NCBI GenBank assembly: GCA_021324595.1
Contig: JAJPIV010000021.1
Coordinates: forward strand, 42,596 to 106,595
Origin: Actinomycetota bacterium
GTDB lineage: Bacteria; Actinomycetota; Actinomycetes; Streptosporangiales; Streptosporangiaceae
Direction: 5' to 3'
DNA: 64,000 nucleotides
The notes under the pieces were generated by a model. The model ran no database searches, was not told the origin of the DNA, and saw only the letters and a program-made list of their open reading frames with translations. The translations under genes and the position numbers were made by a program. This document shows positions 8,921-16,619 of this stretch, piece by piece. Within the stretch, counting starts at the first letter, position 1. The number at the start of each line of letters is the position of its first letter.

Positions 8921-9222
8921 GCGGTGTCCCTTCGTGTCCGTCCGGCCGGCCGCCGGCTCAGGCCAGCGGCGGGAGAGTTCGCGGGGGCGGGGCGAGCGCC
9001 CCGGGGCCGAGCGGCGGGCGCAGCTTGAACGCGAAGCGCACGGGTCTCCTCGAAGCCGCTGGGCCACCGGGGTGGCGCGCGGCGAGCGGGCCGCGTCGCC
9101 CGGTTCCTCATCTTAAGGAGCCGCTTCGGGCCAGTGCCGCGGGCCGGCCGGCGGCGGCGCGGGCCCGCGGCCTGGCAGGCGGGACCGGGCCGCCGTTCCG
9201 CCCGGCCCCGCCTGCCGCCCGC
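8921..9222. other. 302-base intergenic region with a strong terminator
   Basis: No gene is supported here. The right part holds the terminator of the symporter operon (9174-9216); the left part is upstream of the F420-type oxidoreductase and should hold its promoter, which I cannot place with confidence. Confidence 0.5.
9174..9216 (-). terminator. Long hairpin terminator for the symporter operon
   Basis: Arms of 17 bases (9174-9190 and 9200-9216) pair with a single mismatch around a 9-base loop. It starts 7 bases beyond the symporter stop codon at 9223 on the leftward strand. Confidence 0.75.
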
Positions 9223-10878
9223 TCAGCCCCGGGCCTCGGGGTCACCAGCGGCCGCCACCGCGGCCACGGCGGGCGCGGGAGCGGGCGCCGGGTCGGCGGT
9301 GTAGTGGGCGGGCGCGGTCTCGTCCGCGCCGTCCGGCGCCCGCAGCGCGCGGAACACCAGCGTGAACACCGCGGCCACCAGCAGGTTGAGGATCAGCGCG
9401 CTGAGCGCGATGTAAACGGCGGTGTGCCCGAACACCGGCGCGGTGGAGCCGCCGAAGTGCGAGTTCGGCTGGCCGGCCACCGGGACCTGGTAGGCCCGGA
9501 TCGTGCCGTAGGCCATCGCGGCGGCCCAGCCGAGGATCAGCGCCCAGCGGTGGAACCAGCGGGTGTACAGGCCGATCACGATGGCCGGGAAGGTCTGCAG
9601 GATCCAGATCCCGCCCAGCAGCTGGAAGTTGATCGAGAACGTCTTCGGCAGGACGAAGACGAAGACCAGCGCTCCCGCCTTGACGATCAGCGACACGGTC
9701 TGGGAGACCCTGGTCTGCTCGGCCTGGCTGGCGCCCGGCTTGATGAAGTCGACCCAGATGTTGCGGGTGAACAGGTTCGCCGCGGCGATGGACATGATCG
9801 CGGCGGGCACCAGGGCGCCGATCACCACGGCGGAGAACGCGATCCCGGCGAACCAGCTGGGGAACATCTGCTGGAACAGCAGCGGGACCGACAGCTGCGC
9901 GTTCTTGCCGCCCGCCACCACCCCGGCGACGACGCCGGGCGAGGCCAGGGCCATGTAGCCGAGGAGCGCGATCAGGCCGAGCACGAGCGAGTAGGCGGGC
10001 AGGACCGCCATGTTCCGCCGGATCACGCCGCGCCGCCTCGCCGCGTACACGCCGGTGACCGCGTGCGGGTACATGAACAGGGCCAGCGCCGAGCCGAGCG
10101 CCAGCGTGGCGTAGGCCCACTCGCTGGCCGGCGTGGCGATCAGCGACCCGAACGGCTTTCCGGTGACCGGGTTGACCTTCGCCAGGTGCGCGCCGGCCGC
10201 GGCGAAGATGTGGCTCCATCCGCCCAGCCTCGCCGGGATGTAGGCGATCGCGACGATCACCATCACGTAGATCAGCGTGTCCTTGACGAACGCGATCAGG
10301 GCCGGGGCGCGCAGGCCGGAGACGAACGTGTACGCGGCCAGGATCACGAACGCGATCAGCAGCGGCAGGTCCTTGACGAACTCGTTGGACGAGCTTCCGC
10401 CGAGGCCCATGACGGTCAGCACCGCCTCGATGCCGACCAGCTGAAGGGCGATGTAGGGCATGGTGGCCAGGATCCCGGTCACGGCCACCGCGAGGCTGAG
10501 CCCGCGCGAGCCGTACCGGCCGCGGACGAAGTCGGCGGGCGTGACGTAGTTGTGCACCTTGGCGACCGACCACAGCCGGGGCGCGAAGACGAACACGATC
10601 GGGAAGACCATCACGGTGTAGGACAGGGCGAAGAACCCGATCGCGCCCGAGGCGAAGACCAGGGCCGGCACCGCGATGAAGGTGTACGCGGTGTACAGGT
10701 CACCGCCGAGCAGGAACCAGGTGACGAACGAGCCGAACCGGCGCCCGCCGAGCCCCCACTCGTTCAGGTGGAGCAGGTCCTCGGCGCGCCGCCATCTCGC
10801 GGCGGCGAACCCGATGACGGTGACCAGCAGGAACAGGATGATCACGATGGTCAGGGTGACCGCGTTCACGTGGGTCAT
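9223..10878 (-). CDS. Sodium:solute symporter (monocarboxylate-type, SSS family)
   Basis: A 551-residue polytopic membrane protein with about 13 hydrophobic segments. Family features include WGLGGRRFGSFVTWFLLGGD near residue 45, YVTPADFVRGRYGS near 125, and LFMYPHAVTGVYAARRR near 270. This resembles MctP-type monocarboxylate uptake permeases of the solute:sodium symporter family, which import lactate, pyruvate, acetate or propionate; the substrate is inferred. The C-terminal 40 residues are a soluble Ala/Pro-rich tail. Its ATG overlaps the stop of the DUF3311 gene (ATGA), a pairing widespread for this symporter subgroup. Confidence 0.85.
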   Translation of the reverse strand: MTHVNAVTLTIVIILFLLVTVIGFAAARWRRAEDLLHLNEWGLGGRRFGSFVTWFLLGGDLYTAYTFIAVPALVFASGAIGFFALSYTVMVFPIVFVFAPRLWSVAKVHNYVTPADFVRGRYGSRGLSLAVAVTGILATMPYIALQLVGIEAVLTVMGLGGSSSNEFVKDLPLLIAFVILAAYTFVSGLRAPALIAFVKDTLIYVMVIVAIAYIPARLGGWSHIFAAAGAHLAKVNPVTGKPFGSLIATPASEWAYATLALGSALALFMYPHAVTGVYAARRRGVIRRNMAVLPAYSLVLGLIALLGYMALASPGVVAGVVAGGKNAQLSVPLLFQQMFPSWFAGIAFSAVVIGALVPAAIMSIAAANLFTRNIWVDFIKPGASQAEQTRVSQTVSLIVKAGALVFVFVLPKTFSINFQLLGGIWILQTFPAIVIGLYTRWFHRWALILGWAAAMAYGTIRAYQVPVAGQPNSHFGGSTAPVFGHTAVYIALSALILNLLVAAVFTLVFRALRAPDGADETAPAHYTADPAPAPAPAVAAVAAAGDPEARG

Positions 10879-11153
10879 CGCCGCGCCTCCTCGCCAGCCC
10901 GGGCCTGGCCGGACCCGTCGCCGGGCGGCTGGCCGCCCGGGCGCGGGCGCAGCAGGAGGTAGGCGATCCAGGAGACGATCGCCACGGCCGGCACCAGGAT
11001 CAGCTGGTACCAGTAGAAGAAGGGGAACGCGCCGAGCTTCGGCGTGGTCCGGGCATAGATCGGCACCCAGAGTGAGGCGGCTATCGCCGCCAGGAGCAGG
11101 ATGGTCACGGCGGTCCAGGTCGCCGGGCCCTTCGCGGAGTCGGGCGGGCTCAT
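10875..11153 (-). CDS. DUF3311 small membrane protein
   Basis: A 92-residue protein with two hydrophobic segments (about residues 13-32 and 44-68) flanking the DUF3311-typical RTTPKLGAFPFFYWYQL loop. Genes of this family almost always sit directly before an SSS symporter and are thought to be a small accessory subunit. The start ATG (11151-11153) follows GAGAGGACT; the stop overlaps the symporter start by four bases, so the two are translationally coupled. Confidence 0.88.
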   Translation of the reverse strand: MSPPDSAKGPATWTAVTILLLAAIAASLWVPIYARTTPKLGAFPFFYWYQLILVPAVAIVSWIAYLLLRPRPGGQPPGDGSGQARAGEEARR

Positions 11154-11325
11154 CGCAGTCCTCTCGCGCTCGCGCCGCTGGCCCGTCCCTCCCAAAACCG
11201 GGCCTACGACGATAATTGGCATTGGCCGTACTTGTTGTGCTTGGACCTCATGCTGACGAGGCGGGGCGCGCGTGGCAATAGGCGGCGGCGAACGATTGCG
11301 GCCCATTCCCCCCCGCAGCCGGCCC

Positions 11326-11331
11326 TAGCAT
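11326..11331 (+). promoter_or_regulatory. -10-like TAGCAT upstream of the cation efflux gene
   Basis: TAGCAT ends 4 bases before the GTG at 11336 and 10 bases before the ATG at 11342, with no ribosome binding site between, so the mRNA is probably leaderless or nearly so. Confidence 0.4.
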
Positions 11332-11335
11332 CGGT

Positions 11336-12403
11336 GTGACGATGGACGATGCCCCCGCCGGGCACCCCGGCGACCACCCGCACCCGGGCGACCACGCGCA
11401 CCCTGGCGCGCTCGGCGTGCGGGCCAGGCTCGCCCACCTGCTGCGGCCGCACTCCCACGACGCCGCAGCCGCCGTGGACGCGGCGATGGAGGCCAGCGCC
11501 GCCGGGATCCGCGCCCTGTGGGTCTCGCTGGCCGCGCTGGCCCTCACCGCCCTGCTGCAGGCCGCCGTCGTGGCCGTCTCCGGCTCGGTCGCGCTGCTCG
11601 GCGACACCCTGCACAACGCGGCTGACGCGCTGACGGCGGTGCCCCTGGGCGTGGCGTTCGCGATCGGCCGGCGGGCGCCGACCCGGCGTTACACGTACGG
11701 CTTCGGCCGGGCCGAGGATCTCGCCGGGGTGGTGATCGTCCTGCTGATCGCTGCCTCATCGGCGCTCGCCGCCTACGAGGCGGCGGGCAGGCTCGCGCAC
11801 CCGCGCCGGGTGACCGACCTGGTGGCGGTCGCGCTCGCAGCGCTGATCGGGTTCACCGGGAACGAGCTGGTCGCCCGGTACCGGATCGCGGTCGGCCGCT
11901 CGATCGGCTCGGCGGCCCTGGTCGCCGACGGGCTGCATGCCCGGACCGACGGCTTCACCTCACTGGCTGTGCTGCTCGGCGTCGGCGGGGTGGCGCTCGG
12001 CTGGAGCTGGGCCGACCCCGCGGTCGGCCTGCTGATCACGGTCGCGATCCTGGCCGTGCTCCGCCAGGCTGCGCGGGACATCTACCGCCGCCTCATGGAC
12101 GCGGTCGACCCGGCACTGGTCGACGAGGCCGAGCGGGTGCTCAGGGCCACGCCGGGCGTGCTCGATGTCGGCGCGGTGCGGCTGCGCTGGCTCGGCCACC
12201 AGCTCCGCGCCGAGTGCGAGGTGATCGTCGACGGCGCGGCCAGCGCGATCGCCGCCCATCAGGTCGCCGTCGCCGCCGAGCACAATCTGCTGCACGCGCT
12301 GCCCCGGCTGGCCGCCGCGCTGGTCCACGCCGACCCTCGCTCCCACCACGGCACCGACTATCACGCCCTGCTCGCCCCGCACCGGACCGCTCCCGGCTCG
12401 TGA
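11336..12403 (+). CDS. Cation diffusion facilitator (CDF) metal efflux protein
   Basis: A 355-residue CDF transporter that exchanges a divalent metal (Zn, Co, Cd or Fe) for protons across the inner membrane. The N-terminus is His/Asp-rich (HPGDHPHPGDHAHPG), a likely cytosolic metal-collecting tail. Six membrane helices follow, with the transport-site motifs GDTLHNAADA in helix 2 and ADGLHARTDG in helix 5, then a cytoplasmic domain (about residues 270-340) ending in another His cluster (HADPRSHHGTDYH). GTG 11336 or ATG 11342 could be the start; a TAGCAT hexamer just upstream suggests a leaderless message. It is convergent with the ArsR gene. The metal is not predictable from these motifs alone. 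Confidence 0.9.
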   Translation: MTMDDAPAGHPGDHPHPGDHAHPGALGVRARLAHLLRPHSHDAAAAVDAAMEASAAGIRALWVSLAALALTALLQAAVVAVSGSVALLGDTLHNAADALTAVPLGVAFAIGRRAPTRRYTYGFGRAEDLAGVVIVLLIAASSALAAYEAAGRLAHPRRVTDLVAVALAALIGFTGNELVARYRIAVGRSIGSAALVADGLHARTDGFTSLAVLLGVGGVALGWSWADPAVGLLITVAILAVLRQAARDIYRRLMDAVDPALVDEAERVLRATPGVLDVGAVRLRWLGHQLRAECEVIVDGAASAIAAHQVAVAAEHNLLHALPRLAAALVHADPRSHHGTDYHALLAPHRTAPGS

Positions 12404-12509
12404 GCGATTGCCCGGGGCGGTGCCGTGACCGGGCCGCCGAGGGAGCGCGACCCGGCCGGGCGCGGGCCGCGGTCCGCCCGCCGGCAGGCTCGCGCCCGCC
12501 GCTGCGGGC

Positions 12510-12881
12510 TCAGGCTCCGAGCAGCGCGGCGACGGCGTCCAGCGCGCCCGGCACCAGCGCGTAGTACGACCAGACTCCCCGCCTGTCCCTGGACAGGATT
12601 CCCGCCTCGACCAGGACCTTCAGGTGATGGGAGACCGTCGGCTGGGTCAGGCCGAGCGGCCTGGTCAGGTCGCACACGCACGCTTCCCCGCCCTCGTGCG
12701 CGGCGATCAGGGAGACGATCCGAAGCCTGGCCGGGTCGGCCAGCGCCCTGAGCACGCGGGCCAGGCCGGCGGCCTCGGCCGCCGACAGCGGCTCGCGCAG
12801 CAGCGGCGTGCAGCATGCCGGGGCTGGCCGGCCCGCCGGGCTCGCGGCGATCGCCGGGCTGTCCCCGCCCGCCGGGCTCAC
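12510..12881 (-). CDS. arsR: ArsR-family arsenic-responsive repressor
   Basis: A 123-residue winged-helix repressor. The recognition helix region reads LGLTQPTVSHHLKVL. Two cysteine sites are visible: C23-C24 near the N-terminus (PACCTPLL) and C68-x-C70 in EACVCDL at the start of the recognition region, the As(III)/Sb(III)-sensing position of classic ArsR. The N-terminal Cys pair plus one recognition-helix Cys is also the arrangement of the Corynebacterium-type ArsR. The GTG at 12879-12881 is chosen because longer extensions would run into the operator at 12947-12966. The gene is divergent from arsM and presumably represses both directions through the shared intergenic region. Confidence 0.85.
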   Translation of the reverse strand: MSPAGGDSPAIAASPAGRPAPACCTPLLREPLSAAEAAGLARVLRALADPARLRIVSLIAAHEGGEACVCDLTRPLGLTQPTVSHHLKVLVEAGILSRDRRGVWSYYALVPGALDAVAALLGA

Positions 12882-12946
12882 GGGACGGGCCGCGCTCGAC
12901 GGGCGGACCTCGCCATGTTGCTCACCTGGCCAGTATGGGGCATGAC

Positions 12947-12966
12947 ATTGACAATCGTCTATCAAT
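12947..12966. promoter_or_regulatory. ArsR-type operator between arsR and arsM
   Basis: A 20-bp AT-rich imperfect palindrome in otherwise GC-rich DNA, with perfect outer arms ATTGA and TCAAT. This is the ATTGA-N10-TCAAT layout of ArsR/SmtB sites, and it lies in the 134-base gap between divergent arsR and arsM. Confidence 0.65.
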
Positions 12967-12982
12967 CTGCGAGAGTGCGTAA

Positions 12983-13004
12983 GGCATCGATCAAGATCTA
13001 TGCC
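12983..13004. promoter_or_regulatory. 22-bp palindrome abutting the arsM ribosome binding site
   Basis: Arms GGCAT-N-GATC and GATC-N-ATGCC pair at 9 of 11 positions. The element ends one base before the GGAGG at 13006-13010. It could be a second operator, or an RNA hairpin that affects translation of arsM. Confidence 0.5.
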
Positions 13005-13015
13005 TGGAGGTCGTG

Positions 13016-13828
13016 ATGGGCGACGCGGCGAGCGAGCGGCTGCGAGATGAGGTCCGGACCCGCTATGCGGCGGCCGCGCGCGCCGTGCGCGGGAGGCCGG
13101 CCACCTCCGCAGGCTGCTGCGGCGAGCCCGCCGCGACGCCGGCCGAGCCCGAGCAGGAGCCCGGGTCGGCCGGGTGCTGCTGCGGCGAGCCCGCGGCGGC
13201 ATTCGGCGCCGCCCGCTACGGCGCCGAGGACCTCGGCGGATTGCCCGAGGAGGCGGTGCTGGCCAGCCTCGGGTGCGGGAACCCGCTGGCCGTGGCCGGC
13301 CTGCGCGAGGGCGAGCGGGTCCTCGACCTCGGCTCGGGCGGGGGCATCGACGTCCTGCTGTCGGCCCGCAGGGTCGGGCCGTCCGGGTTCGCCTACGGCG
13401 TGGACATGACCGACGAGATGCTCGAGCTGGCCCGGGCGAACGCGGCCCGGGCGGGGGCGGCCAACGTCGCGTTCCTCAAGGGCGAGATCGAGGCGCTGCC
13501 GCTGCCCGGCGGGTCGGTCGACGTGGTGATCTCGAACTGCGTGATCAACCTCTCCGCCGACAAGCCCGCCGCGCTGGCCGAGATGTTCCGCGTGCTCGTT
13601 CCCGGCGGGCGGATCGGGATCTCCGATGTGGTCGCCGAGGACCACATGGATCCGGCCATGCGGGCCGCCGCCGGCTCCCATGCCGGCTGCGTCGCCGGCG
13701 CGCTGTCCCGCTCGGAGTACCTTGACGGCCTGCGCGAAGCGGGATTCGCGGACGCCTCGGTGACCTTCACCCGCGAGGCCGCGCCCGGCATGCACACCGC
13801 CGTCATCCGGGCGGTCAAGCCCGGCTGA
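13016..13828 (+). CDS. arsM: Arsenite S-adenosylmethionine methyltransferase
   Basis: A 270-residue class I SAM-dependent methyltransferase that methylates trivalent arsenic, giving volatile or less retained forms. The SAM motif VLDLGSGGGIDVLL lies near residues 104-117. The three arsenic-binding cysteines expected for ArsM are present: C87 (LGCGNP), C175 (SNCVINLS) and C225 (AGCVAG). An N-terminal extension of about 60 residues contains two more clusters, C34-C35 and C54-C56, each in a GCC-GEP type repeat, possibly capturing As(III). ATG 13016 is preferred to GTG 13013 because it sits 5 bases from GGAGG. It is divergent from arsR, consistent with arsenic induction. Confidence 0.92.
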   Translation: MGDAASERLRDEVRTRYAAAARAVRGRPATSAGCCGEPAATPAEPEQEPGSAGCCCGEPAAAFGAARYGAEDLGGLPEEAVLASLGCGNPLAVAGLREGERVLDLGSGGGIDVLLSARRVGPSGFAYGVDMTDEMLELARANAARAGAANVAFLKGEIEALPLPGGSVDVVISNCVINLSADKPAALAEMFRVLVPGGRIGISDVVAEDHMDPAMRAAAGSHAGCVAGALSRSEYLDGLREAGFADASVTFTREAAPGMHTAVIRAVKPG

Positions 13829-13840
13829 CCGCGGTCAGCC
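13823..13840. terminator. 18-bp palindrome holding both convergent stop codons
   Basis: A perfect palindrome, GGCTGACC followed by GC and GGTCAGCC. It contains the arsM TGA (13826-13828) on one strand and the CBS-gene TGA (13835-13837) on the other, and may act as a compact bidirectional terminator. Confidence 0.5.
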
Positions 13841-14251
13841 CGCGCAGATCGCCTCGACGAACTGCCCAACCGCCGGCTCGGGCAGGTGACGGGCCAGGTC
13901 GGCCTCGCTGATCATGCCGACGAGCCGGTGGTCATCGATCACCGGCAGGCGGCGGATCTTGTGCTCCTCCATCGTGAAGAGCACGTCGCCGACGTCCGCG
14001 CTCGCGTCGATCGTGACCGGGGTCCCCTGGGCCAGCTCGCCCGCCGTCATGACCGCCGGGTCCCCGCCGGCGGCGATGCACTTGATCACGATGTCCCGGT
14101 CGGTGATGATCCCGTGCAGCCGGTCGTCGTCGCCGCAGATCGGCAGGGCCCCCACGTCCAGGTCCCGCATCCGCCGCGCCGCGTCCCGCAGGCTCTGGTG
14201 CTCGCCGATGCACTCCGCTCCCGCATGCATGATCTCACGCGCCGTAGTCAT
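13835..14251 (-). CDS. Hrp1-type CBS-domain protein (hypoxic response protein 1 family)
   Basis: A 138-residue soluble protein made of two CBS domains (about residues 8-60 and 72-125). It closely resembles M. tuberculosis Rv2626c (Hrp1) throughout: the N-terminus MTTAREIMHAG, the block GALPICGDDDRLHGI-TDRDIVIK, and the C-terminal LVGMISEADLARHLPE. The two cysteines that form a disulfide in Hrp1, C14 and C39, are both present. Hrp1 belongs to the DosR hypoxia regulon; its ligand is unknown. ATG at 14249-14251 overlaps the stop of the upstream small gene (ATGA). Confidence 0.88.
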   Translation of the reverse strand: MTTAREIMHAGAECIGEHQSLRDAARRMRDLDVGALPICGDDDRLHGIITDRDIVIKCIAAGGDPAVMTAGELAQGTPVTIDASADVGDVLFTMEEHKIRRLPVIDDHRLVGMISEADLARHLPEPAVGQFVEAICAG

Positions 14252-14520
14252 CCCTCTCCCCCTTCCGGGAGGACCCCGTGCCCTCCCCCGTCTCCCCCGC
14301 CCCCGGGGCCGGCTGCCTTGACCAGCAGCAGCAGCTCATGGGTCCGCCTGGCGGCCTCCCTGGCGCGGTCGCCGCCCGGCTCGGACATCGGGCTGCCCTC
14401 CAGGCCGCGCGCGAGCACTTCGACGGCCTCGGTCAGCGTCTCCACCTGCGCCTCAAGGCGGTTCAGCCGCTCCCGCTCAGTGCCGGGCGCGAGCGGTGCC
14501 GATCCTGGTGAGCTGCTCAT
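14248..14520 (-). CDS. Small coiled-coil protein, unknown function
   Basis: A 90-residue acidic/basic protein with a predicted coiled coil (ERERLNRLEAQVETLTEAVEVL, about residues 15-36), a second helix (about 48-68) and a glycine-rich tail. Its stop overlaps the start of the Hrp1-type gene by four bases, so it is almost certainly translated. ATG 14518-14520 is the only sensible start. No family recognised. Confidence 0.6.
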   Translation of the reverse strand: MSSSPGSAPLAPGTERERLNRLEAQVETLTEAVEVLARGLEGSPMSEPGGDRAREAARRTHELLLLVKAAGPGGGGDGGGHGVLPEGGEG

Positions 14521-14550
14521 GCCTGTGAATGCTCCCCCCTTGCCGCCGCC

Positions 14551-15222
14551 TCACACCTGCGGGCGTGGCGACCACCGAGGGCCCATCGCCCGCCACTGCG
14601 CGTCCCACCCTGCCATCCGGCGCCGGTCGATCAGCCAGTGCGCCAGCCACGCGGCCGCGGCCAGCACGGCGCCGAGCACCAGCACGCCCGCCATCGCGGC
14701 CTGATCCCGGGTGACCGGCTGGGCGGGCGGAGCGGCCAGGTGCCCGGCGGAGTCCACCCAGACCATCACCACCGTGCCCGGCCGCGACCCGGGGGGCGCC
14801 ACGACCTGCCCGGTGTGCCGCACGCCGGCCGGCCAGGTCCACCGCGCCACGGCGAGCGGCCGTATCCCGAGCGGGACGACCCGCGGCCCGAGGCGCGGAA
14901 CGCCGGTCAGCAGCTCCGCCCGGATCAGGTGCCGTCCGGCGCCGGCGGACGGGGCACTGGCCCGCGCCAGCGGCCGGCCGGATCCGCCGGCGACCGCCGT
15001 CGCGCGCGACGGCGGCGACGCCCACCCTTCCGCCAGGCTGGCGGCGACCGGCGCCAGGACCGCGAACGCCACCAGCAGGCTCGCCATGATCGCGACCTCG
15101 GCCCGGTCGACGGCCCGCCGGACCGGGTTGCGATCTGGCATGATCCCGCGCACCCACCTCACCGGCCGGCTCAGCCGCCACCGCAGCCGGCGGTCTGCCC
15201 TTGGTACCGCGCGTCGTCTCAT
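14551..15222 (-). CDS. Rv1733c-family membrane protein
   Basis: A 223-residue protein with a basic N-terminus, one membrane helix at about residues 43-64, an extracytoplasmic domain with the segments VPLGIRPLAVARWTWPAGVRHTG and GTVVMVWVDSAGHLAAPP, and a second helix at about 175-198. This layout and the PVTRDQA segment before the second helix are those of the Rv1733c family, named for a DosR-regulon antigen of M. tuberculosis. Function is unknown. It lies 30 bases upstream of the coiled-coil/Hrp1 pair, so the three probably form one transcript. A DosR-like site is upstream at 15305-15318. Confidence 0.82.
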   Translation of the reverse strand: MRRRAVPRADRRLRWRLSRPVRWVRGIMPDRNPVRRAVDRAEVAIMASLLVAFAVLAPVAASLAEGWASPPSRATAVAGGSGRPLARASAPSAGAGRHLIRAELLTGVPRLGPRVVPLGIRPLAVARWTWPAGVRHTGQVVAPPGSRPGTVVMVWVDSAGHLAAPPAQPVTRDQAAMAGVLVLGAVLAAAAWLAHWLIDRRRMAGWDAQWRAMGPRWSPRPQV

Positions 15223-15304
15223 GACCGGATCCCTCGTCAGGAACTACGTTTCACTGTCCTCCCGAGTGCCCGGCGCGGCGGAGAGGCGAACCGCCCGCGC
15301 TCTT

Positions 15305-15318
15305 GGGACCTTCGCCAC
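15305..15318. promoter_or_regulatory. Candidate DosR/DevR box
   Basis: GGGACCTTCGCCAC agrees with the GGGACYWWNGKCCC core at 12 of 14 positions. It lies 83-96 bases upstream of the Rv1733c-family start and 37-50 bases upstream of the divergent capA-like start. Confidence 0.4.
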
Positions 15319-15354
15319 GGTGCGGCACGCGGGGCATCGCCGACAGTGGAACGC

Positions 15355-16383
15355 ATGAACGTGCCGGAGCCAGCCGCCAGCGGACCGCGGGCCGGCCGGA
15401 GCGGGCCCGCCGGGCAGGTCACGATCGCCCTCGCCGGCGACACGATGCTTGGCCGAGGGGTCGGCGCGCAGATCACCAGGTCGGGCTGGCGCGGCCTGTT
15501 CGGGGACCGCCTGCGCGGCCTGGTCGCCTCGGCGGATCTCGCTGTGCTCAACCTGGAGTGCTGCGTCTCCGCCCGCGGCGAGCCATGGGCCAGCCAGTTC
15601 AAGGCCTTTCACTTCCGGGCGCCGCCGCAGGCCGTGAAGGCCCTCGCCCGCCTCGGCGTGGACGCCGTCACCCTGGCCAACAACCACGTCCTCGACTACG
15701 GCTACGCCGCGCTCGCCGACACGCTTGCCCTGCTGCACCGCGCGGGCATCGCCACGGCCGGCGCCGGGATGGATGCCGGCCAGGCACGGGCTCCCGCCCG
15801 CCTGCGCGCGGGCGGGACCGAGATCGCCCTGCTCGGGATCGCCGATCACCCGGCGGACTTCGCGGCCACCGCGGACCGGCCGGGCATCGCCTACGCCGAC
15901 CTGCGGGAGGGCGTCCCCGGCTGGATGCTCGGCCAGGTGGCGAGCGAGGCGGCTGGGGGACGGACGGTCCTGGTCATGCCGCACTGGGGACCGAACATGT
16001 CGACCGAGCCAGCCCCGTACATCCGCGCGGCGGCACGTGCCCTCCTCCACGCCGGCGCCACGCTGGTGGCCGGCACGTCAGCGCACGTGTTCCACGGCAT
16101 GAGCGGGCCGGTCCTGTACGACCTCGGCGACTTCATCGATGACTACGCCACCGATCCGGATCTCCGCAACGACCTCGGGCTGCTGTTCCTGGTGCGGCTG
16201 GCCGGAGGGGAAGTGCGCCGCGTCGAGGCGGTCCCGCTCCGGCTGGACTACGCGAGGACCGAGGTGGCATCGGGGGCCGACCGCGCGTGGGCCATGAGCC
16301 GGTTCACCCGGGCCTGCGCCCGGCTCGGCACCAGCGCCCGCGCGGCAGGCGACCGCCTGGTGGTCGAGTTGGGCCCCGGCTAA
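15355..16383 (+). CDS. CapA-family metallophosphatase-like protein
   Basis: A 342-residue member of the CapA/PGA-capsule family (metallophosphatase fold, also seen in PgsA). Motifs in order: VTIALAGDTMLGRGV (about residues 22-36), ADLAVLNLECCVS, LANNHVLDYGYAAL, TEIALLGIADH, VLVMPHWGPNMS and VAGTSAHVFHGM with GPVLYDLGDFIDDY. No membrane segment or signal peptide is visible, so it may be cytosolic, unlike capsule-linked CapA proteins. ATG 15355 begins after a weak GTGGAA site; longer frames upstream overlap the divergent gene and are rejected. The neighbours do not include capsule genes, so its role is unclear. Confidence 0.82.
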   Translation: MNVPEPAASGPRAGRSGPAGQVTIALAGDTMLGRGVGAQITRSGWRGLFGDRLRGLVASADLAVLNLECCVSARGEPWASQFKAFHFRAPPQAVKALARLGVDAVTLANNHVLDYGYAALADTLALLHRAGIATAGAGMDAGQARAPARLRAGGTEIALLGIADHPADFAATADRPGIAYADLREGVPGWMLGQVASEAAGGRTVLVMPHWGPNMSTEPAPYIRAAARALLHAGATLVAGTSAHVFHGMSGPVLYDLGDFIDDYATDPDLRNDLGLLFLVRLAGGEVRRVEAVPLRLDYARTEVASGADRAWAMSRFTRACARLGTSARAAGDRLVVELGPG

Positions 16384-16389
16384 GCGGCC

Positions 16390-16418
16390 CGCCCGCGCGG
16401 CGGCCGCCGTGGCGGGCG
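16390..16418. terminator. Hairpin terminator after the CapA-like gene
   Basis: Outer arms CGCCCGC (16390-16396) and GCGGGCG (16412-16418) enclose the perfect palindrome CGGCGGCCGCCG (16398-16409). It starts 7 bases after the stop codon. Confidence 0.6.
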
Positions 16419-16467
16419 CGCCGGGCGCGCATCGCCGGCTGCCGTCGGTGACGTCCCGCGGCGGGCC

Positions 16468-16473
16468 TAGAAT
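16468..16473 (+). promoter_or_regulatory. -10-like TAGAAT for the arsB operon
   Basis: TAGAAT lies upstream of a short coupled reading frame (16509-16619) and arsB. It implies a start of transcription near 16480. Confidence 0.4.
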
Positions 16474-16508
16474 CCACTGAAATCCCTGCCCGGCGACCAG
16501 AGGATGCG

Positions 16509-16619
16509 GTGACCGACGCGCGCGCTCGCTCCCGGCGACGCGGCCAGGGGGCGGCAGCCGCCGCGGGCGGGCCGCCGCCGGGCGGGCGCGGCGTCCCTCG
16601 CCCCGGGCGGCGCGCGTGA
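16509..16619 (+). CDS. Possible 36-codon leader peptide coupled to arsB
   Basis: GTG 16509 follows AGAGGA at 16499-16504 and opens a 36-codon frame rich in Arg, Gly, Pro and Ala. Its TGA (16617-16619) overlaps the arsB GTG (16616) as GTGA. arsB has no ribosome binding site of its own, so it may be translated by coupling from this frame. No family similarity is recognisable; the alternative is that arsB starts elsewhere. Confidence 0.35.
   Translation: MTDARARSRRRGQGAAAAAGGPPPGGRGVPRPGRRA

Noticed and set aside
9025..10962. 645-codon frame opposite the symporter
   Set aside because: Antisense to a polytopic membrane protein with conserved helices; the translation is mostly charged low-complexity sequence.
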